This document shows, piece after piece, positions 8,497 to 16,601 of a stretch of 59,219 bases of DNA. The DNA lies in contig CAKOXV010000011.1 in NCBI GenBank assembly GCA_934130355.1, forward strand, positions 1-59,219, written 5' to 3'. The first letter of the stretch is position 1; each line of letters starts with the position of its first letter. The translations under genes and the position numbers were made by a program. The DNA comes from an uncultured Clostridia bacterium (GTDB taxonomy: Bacteria; Bacillota; Clostridia; TANB77; CAG-508). The notes beneath the pieces were generated by a model. It was not told where the DNA came from, searched no databases, and saw only the letters and a list, made by a program, of their open reading frames with translations.

Positions 8497-8755
8497 TTAT
8501 ATAAGCATTTTCAAAAAAATCAGTACAATCGCACCAGGTATGCCTAAAAATCCGTACTAAAATTGATGTATATATATTAAGGCCTATATGAAATCCCCAA
8601 GTTGCACCAATAAAATTAATTACCCAAATTAATATGCCTCCTAAAATAGAATTGCAAATTAATTTTAAAATCCATTTTATTGGGACAATAAAAATTTTTC
8701 CAATTATAAAAAGTATGCAAATACAAGAAATTATCACAAGTATATTTATATTCAC
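8497..8755 (-). pseudogene. bofA: bofA, pro-sigma-K processing inhibitor, with a +1 frameshift
   Basis: BofA is the small mother-cell membrane protein that, with SpoIVFA, holds the protease SpoIVFB inactive. The reading frame from a GTG at 8755 (GAGGTGA upstream) gives two membrane helices and the family core LGGILIWVINFIGATWGFHIGLN. After SILV the frame then turns into RIFRHTWCDC and runs into the neighbouring terminator. Skipping one base near 8552-8557 restores GFLGIPGAIVLIFLKMLI with a stop at 8497. That makes 85 residues, the normal family length with the conserved GIPG. The neighbour yaaL supports the identity. It could be a true mutation, a sequencing or assembly error, or (less likely) recoding. 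Confidence 0.85.
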
Positions 8756-8826
8756 ATTATCACCTCAAGAAACAATTTTATTACTAATATTTCTATGTGA
8801 ATATTTGGACAAATATACCTAAAATT

Positions 8827-9111
8827 TTAACCAGCCTTATTGTTTCTGTATACTCTCAATTTTAATTCGTTAAATCTCTCTAAGACAATCCCCTTGCGTT
8901 TTGCTATTTTAATTAGATAATCCAATTTTGATTGATGTGCTTTTATCTGATAAGTATAATAGTCAATTAAATCATCTTCTGCATATTCGAAATTACATAT
9001 TGCCAATTTTAACATTTCTTTTGTTTCATAAATGGTTTGCATAAGTTCAAATTCTTTTTCTTTGTCAGTTTTTCCTTTAATCATTTTTTCCATCAAATAT
9101 TCTTCTTGCAT
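8827..9111 (-). CDS. yaaL: YaaL-family (DUF2508) protein
   Basis: 94 residues, cytoplasmic and charged. The pattern 'AICNFEYAEDDLIDYYTYQIKAHQSKLDYLIKIAKRKGI' matches the DUF2508/YaaL family, in which an acidic 'D..LID..IY...A.....YL...AK' block is conserved. In Bacillus the order is recR-yaaL-bofA, and here it sits directly upstream of bofA on the same strand (71 nt gap). recR itself is not here. GGGAG precedes the ATG. Biochemical role unknown. Confidence 0.75.
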   Translation of the reverse strand: MQEEYLMEKMIKGKTDKEKEFELMQTIYETKEMLKLAICNFEYAEDDLIDYYTYQIKAHQSKLDYLIKIAKRKGIVLERFNELKLRVYRNNKAG

Positions 9112-9165
9112 TATTATTCTCCCTTTTTAATTTATTGCTACTATTATATGCATGAATTTTCCTAT

Positions 9166-10011
9166 TTATCCATGAAATATTGCAAAAATTACAACACCAA
9201 TAGACTGAATTATAAACAAATTCATCATATTTGAAGTTATAAGGTTGTTTGTGGCTTCTACTACTCCATGTACATCATTTTGTTCTTTTGAATGATGTCT
9301 TTGAGATTCAAAAAATGTTATTAATTCAGGTATACTTGTTACAAATCCTAAAATAATTCCAATTATCAACTGTGGAATTTTAAATTTCAAGCAAAGTTCT
9401 TCCAATGTATCACTTAATAAATTTCCAACTACAAATAAAAGAATTCCTGTTATAAATAATACAATTATATTCTTAATTAATCCTTTTCTATTCTTTTCCA
9501 CTGCATTGTTTTCTTTTTCATCTACTTCTTCTTTTTCATTTGAATTTAAGTACAATTTATGCACATTTCCACTAATTTTATTAAATCCAAAATAAAGTAA
9601 AATAAAAACTGGTACCATTGCAATTTGTAATTCACTTTTTAATAATACAAAAAATACTGGTAAAATAATTGTTAATATTACTAAGAATAATTCTACTTTT
9701 ATAGCTTTATTTTTTAATATTTTTTGATTTTTATTAAGTGCTATTGCTGTATAATATTGAATTAAATTTATAACATTTGAACTCAATACATTATAAATAC
9801 TTGCATTTAACAGTCCCCCATAACTTGATGCACTTATTGTTAATAATTCTGGTACAGAAGTTGCTATACCTGCAATATTTCCAACTGTTTTAGGTTTTAA
9901 ATTTAAATTTTTAGCTAGACTTCTTAGAGTTTTAACTAACACATATTTTGATATCACTACAATAAGGGTTATATAAACCAAAAATTTCAAAATTTCTATC
10001 AATAATTCCAT
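9166..10011 (-). CDS. CaCA-superfamily cation (Na+/Ca2+-type) exchanger
   Basis: 281 residues with about ten hydrophobic helices in two halves split by a charged loop (about 157-180, NEKEEVDEKENNAVEKNRKG). Each half has an alpha-repeat with the exchanger motif G..TS.PE: GIATSVPELLTISASSYGG near residue 47, and GFVTSIPELITFFESQ near 219. Each is followed by 'SSNVINL' or 'TSNMMNL'. These glutamates and Asn/Ser residues line the ion site in CaCA exchangers. The expected job is Ca2+ (or other cation) export driven by Na+ or H+. It is slightly shorter than typical members (about 310-350). Divergent from serS. Confidence 0.8.
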   Translation of the reverse strand: MELLIEILKFLVYITLIVVISKYVLVKTLRSLAKNLNLKPKTVGNIAGIATSVPELLTISASSYGGLLNASIYNVLSSNVINLIQYYTAIALNKNQKILKNKAIKVELFLVILTIILPVFFVLLKSELQIAMVPVFILLYFGFNKISGNVHKLYLNSNEKEEVDEKENNAVEKNRKGLIKNIIVLFITGILLFVVGNLLSDTLEELCLKFKIPQLIIGIILGFVTSIPELITFFESQRHHSKEQNDVHGVVEATNNLITSNMMNLFIIQSIGVVIFAIFHG

Positions 10012-10073
10012 CTAATTTATCTCCTCATATAAGTTTTGATATATTATATTATTTACAAAATATGCGAATTTTA

Positions 10074-10102
10074 TTGCTATTTATTAATTTTTATTGTATA
10101 AT
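10074..10102 (+). promoter_or_regulatory. Sigma-A promoter for serS
   Basis: TTGCTA (10074-10079) and TATAAT (10097-10102) with a 17-nt spacer. The leader to the ATG at 10139 is only about 30 nt, which excludes a T-box riboswitch. Confidence 0.75.
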
Positions 10103-10138
10103 AATATCATTAATTTTCAAGCAAAAGGGGCGTTAAAA

Positions 10139-11425
10139 ATGATAGATATAAAGCTAATAAGAGAAGAACCTGAAATGGTAAAAGAAAATATCAGAAAAAA
10201 ATTTCAAGAACATAAATTAGTTTTGGTTGATGAAGTTTTAGAATTAGACAAAAAGAACAGAGAAGTTAAATTAAATGGTGATAACTTAAGAGCTGAAAGA
10301 AAAAAATTAAGTGAACAAGTCGGAAGTCTTATGAAAGCTAAACAAATAGATGAAGCTACAAAAATAAAAGAAAAAGTTCAAAAAATTAATGAGGCTCTAT
10401 TGGAAAATGAAGCTTTAGAAGAAAAATATTCAGAAGAAATTAAAGCTAGAATGATGAAAATTCCTAACATTATAGCTCCATCTGTTCCAATTGGAAAAGA
10501 TGATAGTGAAAATGTTGAAGTCGAAAGATTTGGAGAACCAATTGTTCCAAATTATGAAATTCCTCATCATGCTGATATAATTGCAAGATTTGATGGATTA
10601 GATAAAGAAAGTGCTGGAAGAACAAGTGGTGTTGGATTTTATTATTTAGTTGGTGACATTGCTAGATTACATGAAGCAATGCTTGCTTATGCTCGTGACT
10701 TTATGATTAATCATGGATTTACTTATTGTATTCCACCATTTATGATAAGAAGCAATGTTGTAACAGGTGTTATGTCTTTTGATGAAATGGAAGCTATGAT
10801 GTATAAAATTGAAGGTGAAGATTTATATTTAATTGGTACATCTGAACATAGTATGATCGGTAGATTCCAAGACCAAATTGTTGATGAATCAAAATTACCT
10901 ATAACATTAACATCTTATTCTCCATGTTTCAGAAAAGAAATTGGTTCACACGGACTTGAAGAAAGAGGTTTATACAGAGTTCATCAATTTGAAAAACAAG
11001 AAATGATTGTTCTTTGCAAACCAGAGGAATCAATTGATTGGTATAATAAAATGAAACAATTATCAATTGATTTATTTAGAACTTTAGACATTCCTGTTAG
11101 ACAACTTGACTGCTGCAGTGGAGATCTAGCAGATTTAAAAGTAAAATCTTGTGATATTGAAGCTTGGAGTCCACGTCAACAAAAATATTTTGAAGTTTGC
11201 TCATGCTCTACTTTAGGTGATGCACAAGCAAGACGTTTAGGAATTAGATATAAATCTAAAGATGGAAATAAATTTGTTCATACTTTAAATAATACTGTTT
11301 TAGCAACACCAAGAGCTTTAATAGCATTAATTGAATGTAATTATAATGAAGATGGAAGTGTAAATATTCCAAAAGTTTTACAACCATATATGGGCGGAAA
11401 AGAAAAATTAGTTCCTTTAAAATAA
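10139..11425 (+). CDS. serS: Seryl-tRNA synthetase
   Basis: 428 residues, the usual length. The N-terminal coiled-coil arm (about 25-100) that grips the tRNA-Ser long variable arm is followed by the class II catalytic core. Motif 2 is seen as FRKEIGSHGLEERGLYRVHQF and motif 3 near the C-terminus as NTVLATPRALIALIE. It charges tRNA-Ser (and tRNA-Sec where present) with serine in the cytoplasm. An earlier in-frame start at 10094 overlaps the promoter -10. The ATG at 10139 follows AGGGG (10126-10130) and gives MIDIKLIREEPE, the canonical SerRS N-terminus. Confidence 0.97.
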   Translation: MIDIKLIREEPEMVKENIRKKFQEHKLVLVDEVLELDKKNREVKLNGDNLRAERKKLSEQVGSLMKAKQIDEATKIKEKVQKINEALLENEALEEKYSEEIKARMMKIPNIIAPSVPIGKDDSENVEVERFGEPIVPNYEIPHHADIIARFDGLDKESAGRTSGVGFYYLVGDIARLHEAMLAYARDFMINHGFTYCIPPFMIRSNVVTGVMSFDEMEAMMYKIEGEDLYLIGTSEHSMIGRFQDQIVDESKLPITLTSYSPCFRKEIGSHGLEERGLYRVHQFEKQEMIVLCKPEESIDWYNKMKQLSIDLFRTLDIPVRQLDCCSGDLADLKVKSCDIEAWSPRQQKYFEVCSCSTLGDAQARRLGIRYKSKDGNKFVHTLNNTVLATPRALIALIECNYNEDGSVNIPKVLQPYMGGKEKLVPLK

Positions 11426-11431
11426 TATAAT

Positions 11432-11460
11432 TTGCAATAAAAGTCCTATTGTGCTATAAT
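11432..11460 (+). promoter_or_regulatory. Sigma-A promoter for the PurA C-terminal-like gene
   Basis: TTGCAA (11432-11437) and TATAAT (11455-11460) with a 17-nt spacer, directly after the serS stop codon. Confidence 0.75.
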
Positions 11461-11524
11461 AGTATTTATCCAAGCTTTATAAATTTAAATGTAATATTTT
11501 ACAAAAATTGGAGGAATTACTTAT

Positions 11525-12049
11525 ATGCATGGTCGGACTTTAATTATTGATGCATTTTGGGTAAGCAACAAACCTTTCCCAACTGCACAATATTCTAGCT
11601 CAAAAGAAGGAAAGCCATTTTATGACTTTTATTCTGGAACAGCACGCTATCTCGGATGGATGGACTTAGTTCTTTTGAAAAACATTGTTCAAAAAAGCAA
11701 TATCACCCATATCATTTTGCAAAACCTTGATGAATTGGGAAAAATCGCTCAAGTTACAAAAACAGTAAAAGTATGTGTTGCATATAGCTATAATAAATTT
11801 GTAGTTAAACAATTACCTAACATTAAAGAATTAGTACATTGCGAGCCTATTTACCAAGATATTGTATTTGGTGGATGGGATTCTTCAGAAGAAAAATTTG
11901 AATTACCCATGCGTGCTCAGCATTACATCAGATATCTACTCCTCCAAACTCATGTTACTTATATCACTTATGCGAATGAACATATAAAAGTAACTGCTTG
12001 TTTGGGAGAAAATGGAGATGTAAATTTTACAACAGAATCTAATTTATAA
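11525..12049 (+). CDS. Free-standing adenylosuccinate synthetase C-terminal domain homologue
   Basis: 174 residues. From KPFPTA (residue 17) onward it follows the last third of PurA: GPFPTE becomes KPFPTA, GRxRRxGWxD becomes SGTARYLGWMD, TKLDVLDG becomes LQNLDELG, KVCVAY is kept, CEPVYE becomes CEPIYQ, and LPExARxYI becomes LPMRAQHYI. The whole N-terminal GTPase part of PurA (P-loop GDEGKGK, catalytic Asp/His) is absent. The base-reading Lys of TKLD is also lost. It cannot be a synthetase alone. It has its own promoter, GGAGGA at 11510-11515 and a terminator, so it is not random decay debris. It could be a regulatory or nucleotide-binding paralogue, or a phage-like acquisition. Confidence 0.75.
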   Translation: MHGRTLIIDAFWVSNKPFPTAQYSSSKEGKPFYDFYSGTARYLGWMDLVLLKNIVQKSNITHIILQNLDELGKIAQVTKTVKVCVAYSYNKFVVKQLPNIKELVHCEPIYQDIVFGGWDSSEEKFELPMRAQHYIRYLLLQTHVTYITYANEHIKVTACLGENGDVNFTTESNL

Positions 12050-12060
12050 GCAATTTTCTA

Positions 12061-12098
12061 AGAGGGTGCCTTAAAATAGGCCCCTCTATTGTTTTTAT
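12061..12098 (+). terminator. Rho-independent terminator
   Basis: AGAGGGTGCCT (12061-12071) pairs with AGGCCCCTCT (12078-12087), with one bulged T. ATTGTTTTTATTT follows. It ends the PurA-like gene. The T-rich tail overlaps the -35 box of the engB promoter. Confidence 0.85.
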
Positions 12099-12117
12099 TT
12101 ATAATTTATGATATAAT
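12089..12117 (+). promoter_or_regulatory. Sigma-A promoter for engB
   Basis: TTGTTT (12089-12094) and TATAAT (12112-12117) with a 17-nt spacer. Confidence 0.65.
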
Positions 12118-12153
12118 GCCTAAAATATTATTTTTATGAAAGGAATTAAAACT

Positions 12154-12741
12154 ATGCTAGTAAAAAATCCACAGTTTGAAATTTCAGCAACAAAAGAATC
12201 TCAATATCCAAAGAATGGACTTCCAGAAGTTGTTCTTGTTGGGAAATCCAATGTAGGTAAATCAAGTTTTATCAACACAATGTTAAATAGAAAAAAATTA
12301 GCCCGCACTAGTAGCGAACCAGGAAAAACTCGTCAACTTAATTTTTATAATATTGATGATAAATTTTATTTTGTTGACTTACCTGGTTATGGATATAGTA
12401 AAATGTCAAAACAGGAACAAGTAAAAGTTGGTGAATTTATAGAATATTATTTAGAACACCGCAAAGAAATCGGATTAATCATATTTTTAGTTGATATTAG
12501 ACATGACCCTACTCAAAATGATTTCTTAATGTATAATTATGTTATCAAAAGTGGTTTGCCTTGTATGATCTTAGCTAATAAAGCTGACAAAATTGCAAAA
12601 ACAAAAGTTGATGATATTGCAAAAAATATTCAAAAACAACTTAATCCTATTGGAGATATTACTACTCTCCCTTTTTCTTCTGAAAGAAAAATATATAGTG
12701 ATGAAGTTTGGAAAATAATTGAACAACATATAGAACAATAG
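12154..12741 (+). CDS. engB: Ribosome biogenesis GTPase YsxC/EngB
   Basis: 195 residues, the family length. The GTPase motifs are G1 GKSNVGKSS, switch region TSSEPGKTRQLNFY, G3 DLPGYGYS and G4 NKADK, ending in the G5-like FSSERK. EngB assists late assembly of the 50S subunit. The ATG at 12136 is in frame but overlaps the ribosome site. AAAGGA at 12139-12144 points to the ATG at 12154, which yields MLVKNPQFEISATK, like other EngB proteins. Monocistronic, between its own promoter and a hairpin, and not in the usual lon/clpX context. Confidence 0.96.
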   Translation: MLVKNPQFEISATKESQYPKNGLPEVVLVGKSNVGKSSFINTMLNRKKLARTSSEPGKTRQLNFYNIDDKFYFVDLPGYGYSKMSKQEQVKVGEFIEYYLEHRKEIGLIIFLVDIRHDPTQNDFLMYNYVIKSGLPCMILANKADKIAKTKVDDIAKNIQKQLNPIGDITTLPFSSERKIYSDEVWKIIEQHIEQ

Positions 12742-12789
12742 TGGGCTGACTAAATTTTTCTATATTTTAAATTGTAGAGTTCAGCCCAC
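12741..12789 (+). terminator. Long-loop hairpin after engB
   Basis: GTGGGCTGA (12741-12749) pairs with TCAGCCCAC (12781-12789) around a 31-nt A/T loop. It begins right at the engB stop codon. The following T content is modest, so termination is likely but not certain. Confidence 0.55.
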
Positions 12790-12807
12790 GTTTAATTGTT
12801 CGTGCGC

Positions 12808-12880
12808 GAAATTTGCATAGCAAATTTCTGTGCAAAGTATTTCTATTATAGGAAGTTCGGAGAACTTTCCTATAATAGGA
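12808..12880. repeat. Two further strong palindromes
   Basis: GAAATTTGC (12808-12816) pairs with GCAAATTTC (12820-12828) around a 3-nt loop. A longer hairpin has an arm at 12842-12858, ending in GTTC, that pairs with 12862-12880 around a 3-nt GGA loop, with one bulged T (about 17 bp). They lie between the engB hairpin and the DUF951 terminator and contain no gene. They look like a small palindromic element rather than ordinary terminators. Confidence 0.6.
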
Positions 12881-12881
12881 A

Positions 12882-12912
12882 AAGAGGGTGCACTTCAAAT
12901 ATGCTCCCTCTT
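12882..12912 (-). terminator. Terminator for the DUF951 gene (minus strand)
   Basis: AAGAGGGTGCA (12882-12892) pairs with TGCTCCCTCTT (12902-12912) with one mismatch. On the minus strand TTTTCC follows. Confidence 0.7.
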
Positions 12913-12917
12913 AAATT

Positions 12918-13106
12918 TTATTTTATATCTTCTTCTATTTTTTTAGTTATCATTTTTAATGCTTTTGGTCTTTCTAAAACAACAATATGTCCACAGCCTT
13001 GGCATTTTAGTTTGAAATCAACACCAATTCTAGTAATCTCCCAGAGTTTACTACCACATGGGTGTGGCTTTTTGGTTTTAACAATATCTCCAACTTTGTA
13101 TTCCAT
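12918..13106 (-). CDS. DUF951 (YyzM-like) protein
   Basis: 62 residues. The DUF951 pattern is clear: 'YKVGDIVKTKKPHPCGSKLWEITRIGVDFKLKCQGCGHIVVLERPK', with a CxxC pair and a terminal Cys arrangement that suggests metal binding in a small SH3-like barrel. The family is widespread in Firmicutes and its function is unknown. GGGAGGAC precedes the ATG. It follows gltX on the same strand by 17 nt, so it is likely co-transcribed with rnjA-gltX and ends in the hairpin at 12882-12912. Confidence 0.88.
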   Translation of the reverse strand: MEYKVGDIVKTKKPHPCGSKLWEITRIGVDFKLKCQGCGHIVVLERPKALKMITKKIEEDIK

Positions 13107-13123
13107 AATGTTGTCCTCCCTTT

Positions 13124-14782
13124 TTATTTTAATTCTTCTATTGCTTTTTCAAAACGTTTAATAATTCTTTCTTTTCCAAGTACTTGCATAATTTCATACA
13201 TATCTGGTGTATTTGTTCTAGCTGTTAGTGCAACTCTTAGTACTGTGCTAACATCTCCAACATGTGCTTTGTACATTTCTGGGTTTGCCTTAAATTCCTT
13301 AACTTCTCCTGCATATCCCATTTCAATTGCTAATTCTTTAATTCTATCAAACCATGCTTGTTTATCATCATTTTCATTATAAAATTTTTCAATATATAAT
13401 TTTAATATTTTTTCTATATCTTCTTTTTCTGATATTACTTGATATGGATATTCTTGAGATTTTTTATAAAATTCTTCATCATACATATATTCAATATTTT
13501 CTTTAACATCAGACCACTTAGAAATATCTTTTCTAGGTTTTTTGTTTCCTCTTTCAATTCCAAAAACTTTTAATGCATATTCTTTATTTTTAAGTAATTT
13601 TGCTAATTCTTCATCAAAATCTTCTGCCCATTCTAAGCTTCTGTCATAAACTTCTATTGCTGTCATTTTAGATATTACAGTTTTTCCGATATCTAGTAAT
13701 TTTATCATATCAAATAATGCACCACTAACACTCATTTTGTTTAATTGAAAATCAAATTCACTCATATCTTTTTCAGGGTTTGCTCTTCTCCAGTTCTCAA
13801 ATGTAGAATTTGCAATATTTAATAAATATTCTTTTACAGCCTCATAAGGAATTCCTTGTTCTTTATAATATGATACAGCCGCTTCTGGGTCTTTTCTTTT
13901 ACTTAATTTTCGTTTTCCACCATTATCATTTTTCATTATTGGTGAAATATGTGCATATTTTGGAGTTTTAAATCCTAACTCTTGGAATAATTGTAAATGT
14001 AATGGAACTGAAGATAACCATTCATCTGCTCTTATTACATGTGTTGTTCTCATTAAATGGTCATCAACTGCATGTGCAAAATGATAAGTTGGTAATCCAT
14101 CAGCTTTTATTATTACTATATCTTGATCATTTTCTGGAAAATCTACATTTCCTTTTATTACATCTTTATGCTTTATTTTTCTATCTTCTCTTCCTGGTGA
14201 TTTAAATCTTATAATATATGAATCTCCATTTTTTATTTTTTCCATTGCTTCTTCAACAGTAAGGTTTCTGCATTTTGCCCATACACCATAATATCCTGGT
14301 CTAATTTTAGCTTCTTCCTGCTTTTTGCGTATTTCTTCTACTTCTTCTGCAGTACAAAAACATGGATATGCTTTTCCTTGTGCTATCAAATATTTTGCAT
14401 AAGCTTGATATATGTCTTTTCTTAAACTTTGCTTATATGGTCCATAATTTCCAATTTCTTCTGTATCTGAAATCATTCCTTCATCTGGTGCCATATCAAA
14501 GTCTTTTAACGAATTAACTATTCCTGTTACTCCATTTTCAACTTCTCTTTTTTGATCAGTATCTTCTACTCTTAAGAAAAAAACTCCTCCAGTTTTTTCT
14601 GCTATAGTTCTTGCAACTAAAGCTTGATATAATCCACCTATATGTACAAATCCAGTTGGGCTAGGTGCAAATCTTGTTACAACTGCTCCTTCTGGTAAAT
14701 TTCTTTCTGGGTATTTTTCTTCATAATATGTTATCTCTTTCGCATCTGGAAAGATTAAATTTGCTAAGTCTTTATAATCCAT
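13124..14782 (-). CDS. gltX: Glutamyl-tRNA synthetase
   Basis: 552 residues, about 60 longer than the common bacterial form. The class I HIGH-type motif is RFAPSPTGFVHIGGLYQAL (about residues 37-55) and the KMSKS-type motif is RKLSKRKDP (about 290). The enzyme attaches glutamate to tRNA-Glu and, in organisms using GatCAB, also to tRNA-Gln. A zinc-site-like CFCTAEEVEE is present. AAGGAGGA lies 5 nt before the ATG. It follows rnjA on the same strand, with a perfect 23-bp palindrome in the 40-nt gap. The extra length is spread through the core and the anticodon-binding half. Confidence 0.95.
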   Translation of the reverse strand: MDYKDLANLIFPDAKEITYYEEKYPERNLPEGAVVTRFAPSPTGFVHIGGLYQALVARTIAEKTGGVFFLRVEDTDQKREVENGVTGIVNSLKDFDMAPDEGMISDTEEIGNYGPYKQSLRKDIYQAYAKYLIAQGKAYPCFCTAEEVEEIRKKQEEAKIRPGYYGVWAKCRNLTVEEAMEKIKNGDSYIIRFKSPGREDRKIKHKDVIKGNVDFPENDQDIVIIKADGLPTYHFAHAVDDHLMRTTHVIRADEWLSSVPLHLQLFQELGFKTPKYAHISPIMKNDNGGKRKLSKRKDPEAAVSYYKEQGIPYEAVKEYLLNIANSTFENWRRANPEKDMSEFDFQLNKMSVSGALFDMIKLLDIGKTVISKMTAIEVYDRSLEWAEDFDEELAKLLKNKEYALKVFGIERGNKKPRKDISKWSDVKENIEYMYDEEFYKKSQEYPYQVISEKEDIEKILKLYIEKFYNENDDKQAWFDRIKELAIEMGYAGEVKEFKANPEMYKAHVGDVSTVLRVALTARTNTPDMYEIMQVLGKERIIKRFEKAIEELK

Positions 14783-14800
14783 TATTTATTCCTCCTTGCT

Positions 14801-14823
14801 AAATTGGGGACCGTCCCCAATTT
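14801..14823. repeat. GGGGAC palindrome between rnjA and gltX
   Basis: AAATTGGGGAC (14801-14811), one central base, then GTCCCCAATTT (14813-14823). The palindrome overlaps the rnjA stop codon and ends just before the gltX ribosome site. The same GGGGACGGTCC core recurs at 40751-40826. Similar sequences are dispersed repeats in many Firmicutes, where they have been linked to IS200-like (REP/RAYT-type) transposases. That link is inference here. Confidence 0.7.
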
Positions 14824-16601
14824 TACACTTCCATTATTATTGGTATAATCATTGGGTTTCTCTTTGTTTTTATAAATATATAATCACGTAAGTTTTCTTT
14901 AACAGTTGATTTTATTGTTGCCCAGTCACGAACTCCTCTTTCTTCGCATTTTGAAATCTCATGTCTTACAACACTTTTTACATCATCCATTAAGTTTTCA
15001 GATTCTCTTACATATACAAATCCTCTTGATATAACATCAGGTCCAGCTACTACTTCTCCTGTACTTGAATCCATTGTTAATACTATAACAATCAATCCAT
15101 CTTGTGCTAAATGTTGTCTGTCTCTTAATACTATATTTCCAACATCTCCTACACCTAATCCATCTACTAAAATTCTTCCACTTGGAACTGTTCCTGTAAA
15201 TTTTGCTTCATATTCATTTATTTCTAACACTCTACCATTTGTTAGCATAAATATATTTTCTTGTGGAATTCCCATTAGTTGTGCTGTTTCACTATGTGCT
15301 CTTAATTGTCTATATTCTCCATGAACTGGTATGAAATATTTTGGTTTTGCTAATGCCATTATTAATTTTTGTTCTTCTTGACAAGCATGTCCTGATACAT
15401 GTACATCAGCTAATGCACTATATACAACTTCTGCACCTAATTGCATTAAATCATCAATTACTTTTGAAACATATTTTTCATTTCCTGGAATTGGATTTGC
15501 AGAAATTATTATTAAATCATTTGGTGTTATTTTCACTTTTCTGTGATCTCCAGCTGCCATTCTTGTTAAAGCTGACATTGGCTCCCCTTGACTTCCTGTT
15601 GTTATTATTACAAGTTGTTCATCTGCATAACTTCCTATCATATCTATATCAATAAATAAGTTTTCTGGACATTTTATATACCCTAATTCTATTGATGTTG
15701 TTATAATGTTTATCATACTTCTTCCACATACTGCAATTTTTCTACCATATTTAATTGCTGAATTTACTATTTGTTGAATTCTGTGTACATTTGAAGCAAA
15801 TGTTGCTACTACAATTCTTTTTGTACAATTTAAAAATAATTTATCTAATACATCTCCAACTGATCTTTCAGACATTGTAAATCCTTTTCTTTCAGAGTTT
15901 GTACTATCAGACATCAATGCTAAAATTCCTTGTTGACCAAGTTCTGCAATTCTTCCAAAATCCATAAGTTGTCCATCTATTGGTGTATAATCTACTTTAA
16001 AGTCTCCTGTGTGTAATATTGTTCCAGATGGTGTTGTTATAGCTAACATTACTGAATCTGGTATACTGTGTGAACTTCTAATAAATTCAACCTTAAAATT
16101 GTTTCCTAATTTAATTGTCTCTCCTTGATTAATTATATGCATTTCTGTACTTCTTAATAATTTGTGTTCTTCTAGTTTATTACTTATTAAGCCTGCTGCA
16201 AGTCTTGTTGCATATATTGGAACATTAATTTGTTTCAAGAAATATGGAATTCCACCAATGTGATCTTCGTGTCCATGTGTTATTACCATACCTTTAATCT
16301 TTTCTTGATTTTTAACTAGATATGTTACATCTGGTATAACTAAATCTACTCCTAACATATCATCTTCTGGAAATGATATTCCACAATCAACTACTATTAT
16401 TTCATCTTCATATTCAAATACAGTTATGTTTTTTCCTACTTCATGTAAACCACCTAATGGAATAATTTTTATGTTTGCTTTTTTAAAGATGCTTTCTTTT
16501 CTTGTAGTTCCTTTTCTATAATTTCTTTTTCTTCTTGTGTTTTGCTTTTTTTCTACATTAGTTCCATTTATCTCTTCTGGAACTCTGTTTTCATCTGTCA
16601 T
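14823..16601 (-). CDS. rnjA: Ribonuclease J
   Basis: 592 residues. The metallo-beta-lactamase zinc motif HGHEDHIGGIPYF (about 110), HSIPDS, HTGDFKVDYTP and the beta-CASP region with SDSTNSERKGFT are all present, together with the C-terminal SGHACQEEQK and PVHGEYRQL motifs. RNase J is a 5'-3' exonuclease and endonuclease that drives mRNA decay and rRNA maturation. The first 40 residues form a Lys/Arg-rich extension (KKQNTRRKRNYRKGTTRK) absent from B. subtilis RNase J1 (555 aa), possibly for RNA or ribosome contact. GAGGAG precedes the ATG. It is transcribed from a perfect promoter with a long leader. Confidence 0.95.
   Translation of the reverse strand: MTDENRVPEEINGTNVEKKQNTRRKRNYRKGTTRKESIFKKANIKIIPLGGLHEVGKNITVFEYEDEIIVVDCGISFPEDDMLGVDLVIPDVTYLVKNQEKIKGMVITHGHEDHIGGIPYFLKQINVPIYATRLAAGLISNKLEEHKLLRSTEMHIINQGETIKLGNNFKVEFIRSSHSIPDSVMLAITTPSGTILHTGDFKVDYTPIDGQLMDFGRIAELGQQGILALMSDSTNSERKGFTMSERSVGDVLDKLFLNCTKRIVVATFASNVHRIQQIVNSAIKYGRKIAVCGRSMINIITTSIELGYIKCPENLFIDIDMIGSYADEQLVIITTGSQGEPMSALTRMAAGDHRKVKITPNDLIIISANPIPGNEKYVSKVIDDLMQLGAEVVYSALADVHVSGHACQEEQKLIMALAKPKYFIPVHGEYRQLRAHSETAQLMGIPQENIFMLTNGRVLEINEYEAKFTGTVPSGRILVDGLGVGDVGNIVLRDRQHLAQDGLIVIVLTMDSSTGEVVAGPDVISRGFVYVRESENLMDDVKSVVRHEISKCEERGVRDWATIKSTVKENLRDYIFIKTKRNPMIIPIIMEV

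Noticed and set aside
8497..8560. Programmed ribosomal frameshifting in bofA
   Set aside because: No slippery heptamer, stop-codon context or strong downstream stem was seen at the GTACGG site, so mutation or sequence error is simpler. It is not excluded.
10074..10139. T-box riboswitches upstream of serS, asnS or gltX
   Set aside because: Promoter-to-ATG distances for serS and asnS are about 30 nt, and the gltX gap holds only a 23-bp palindrome. No AGGGTGG T-box sequence was seen.
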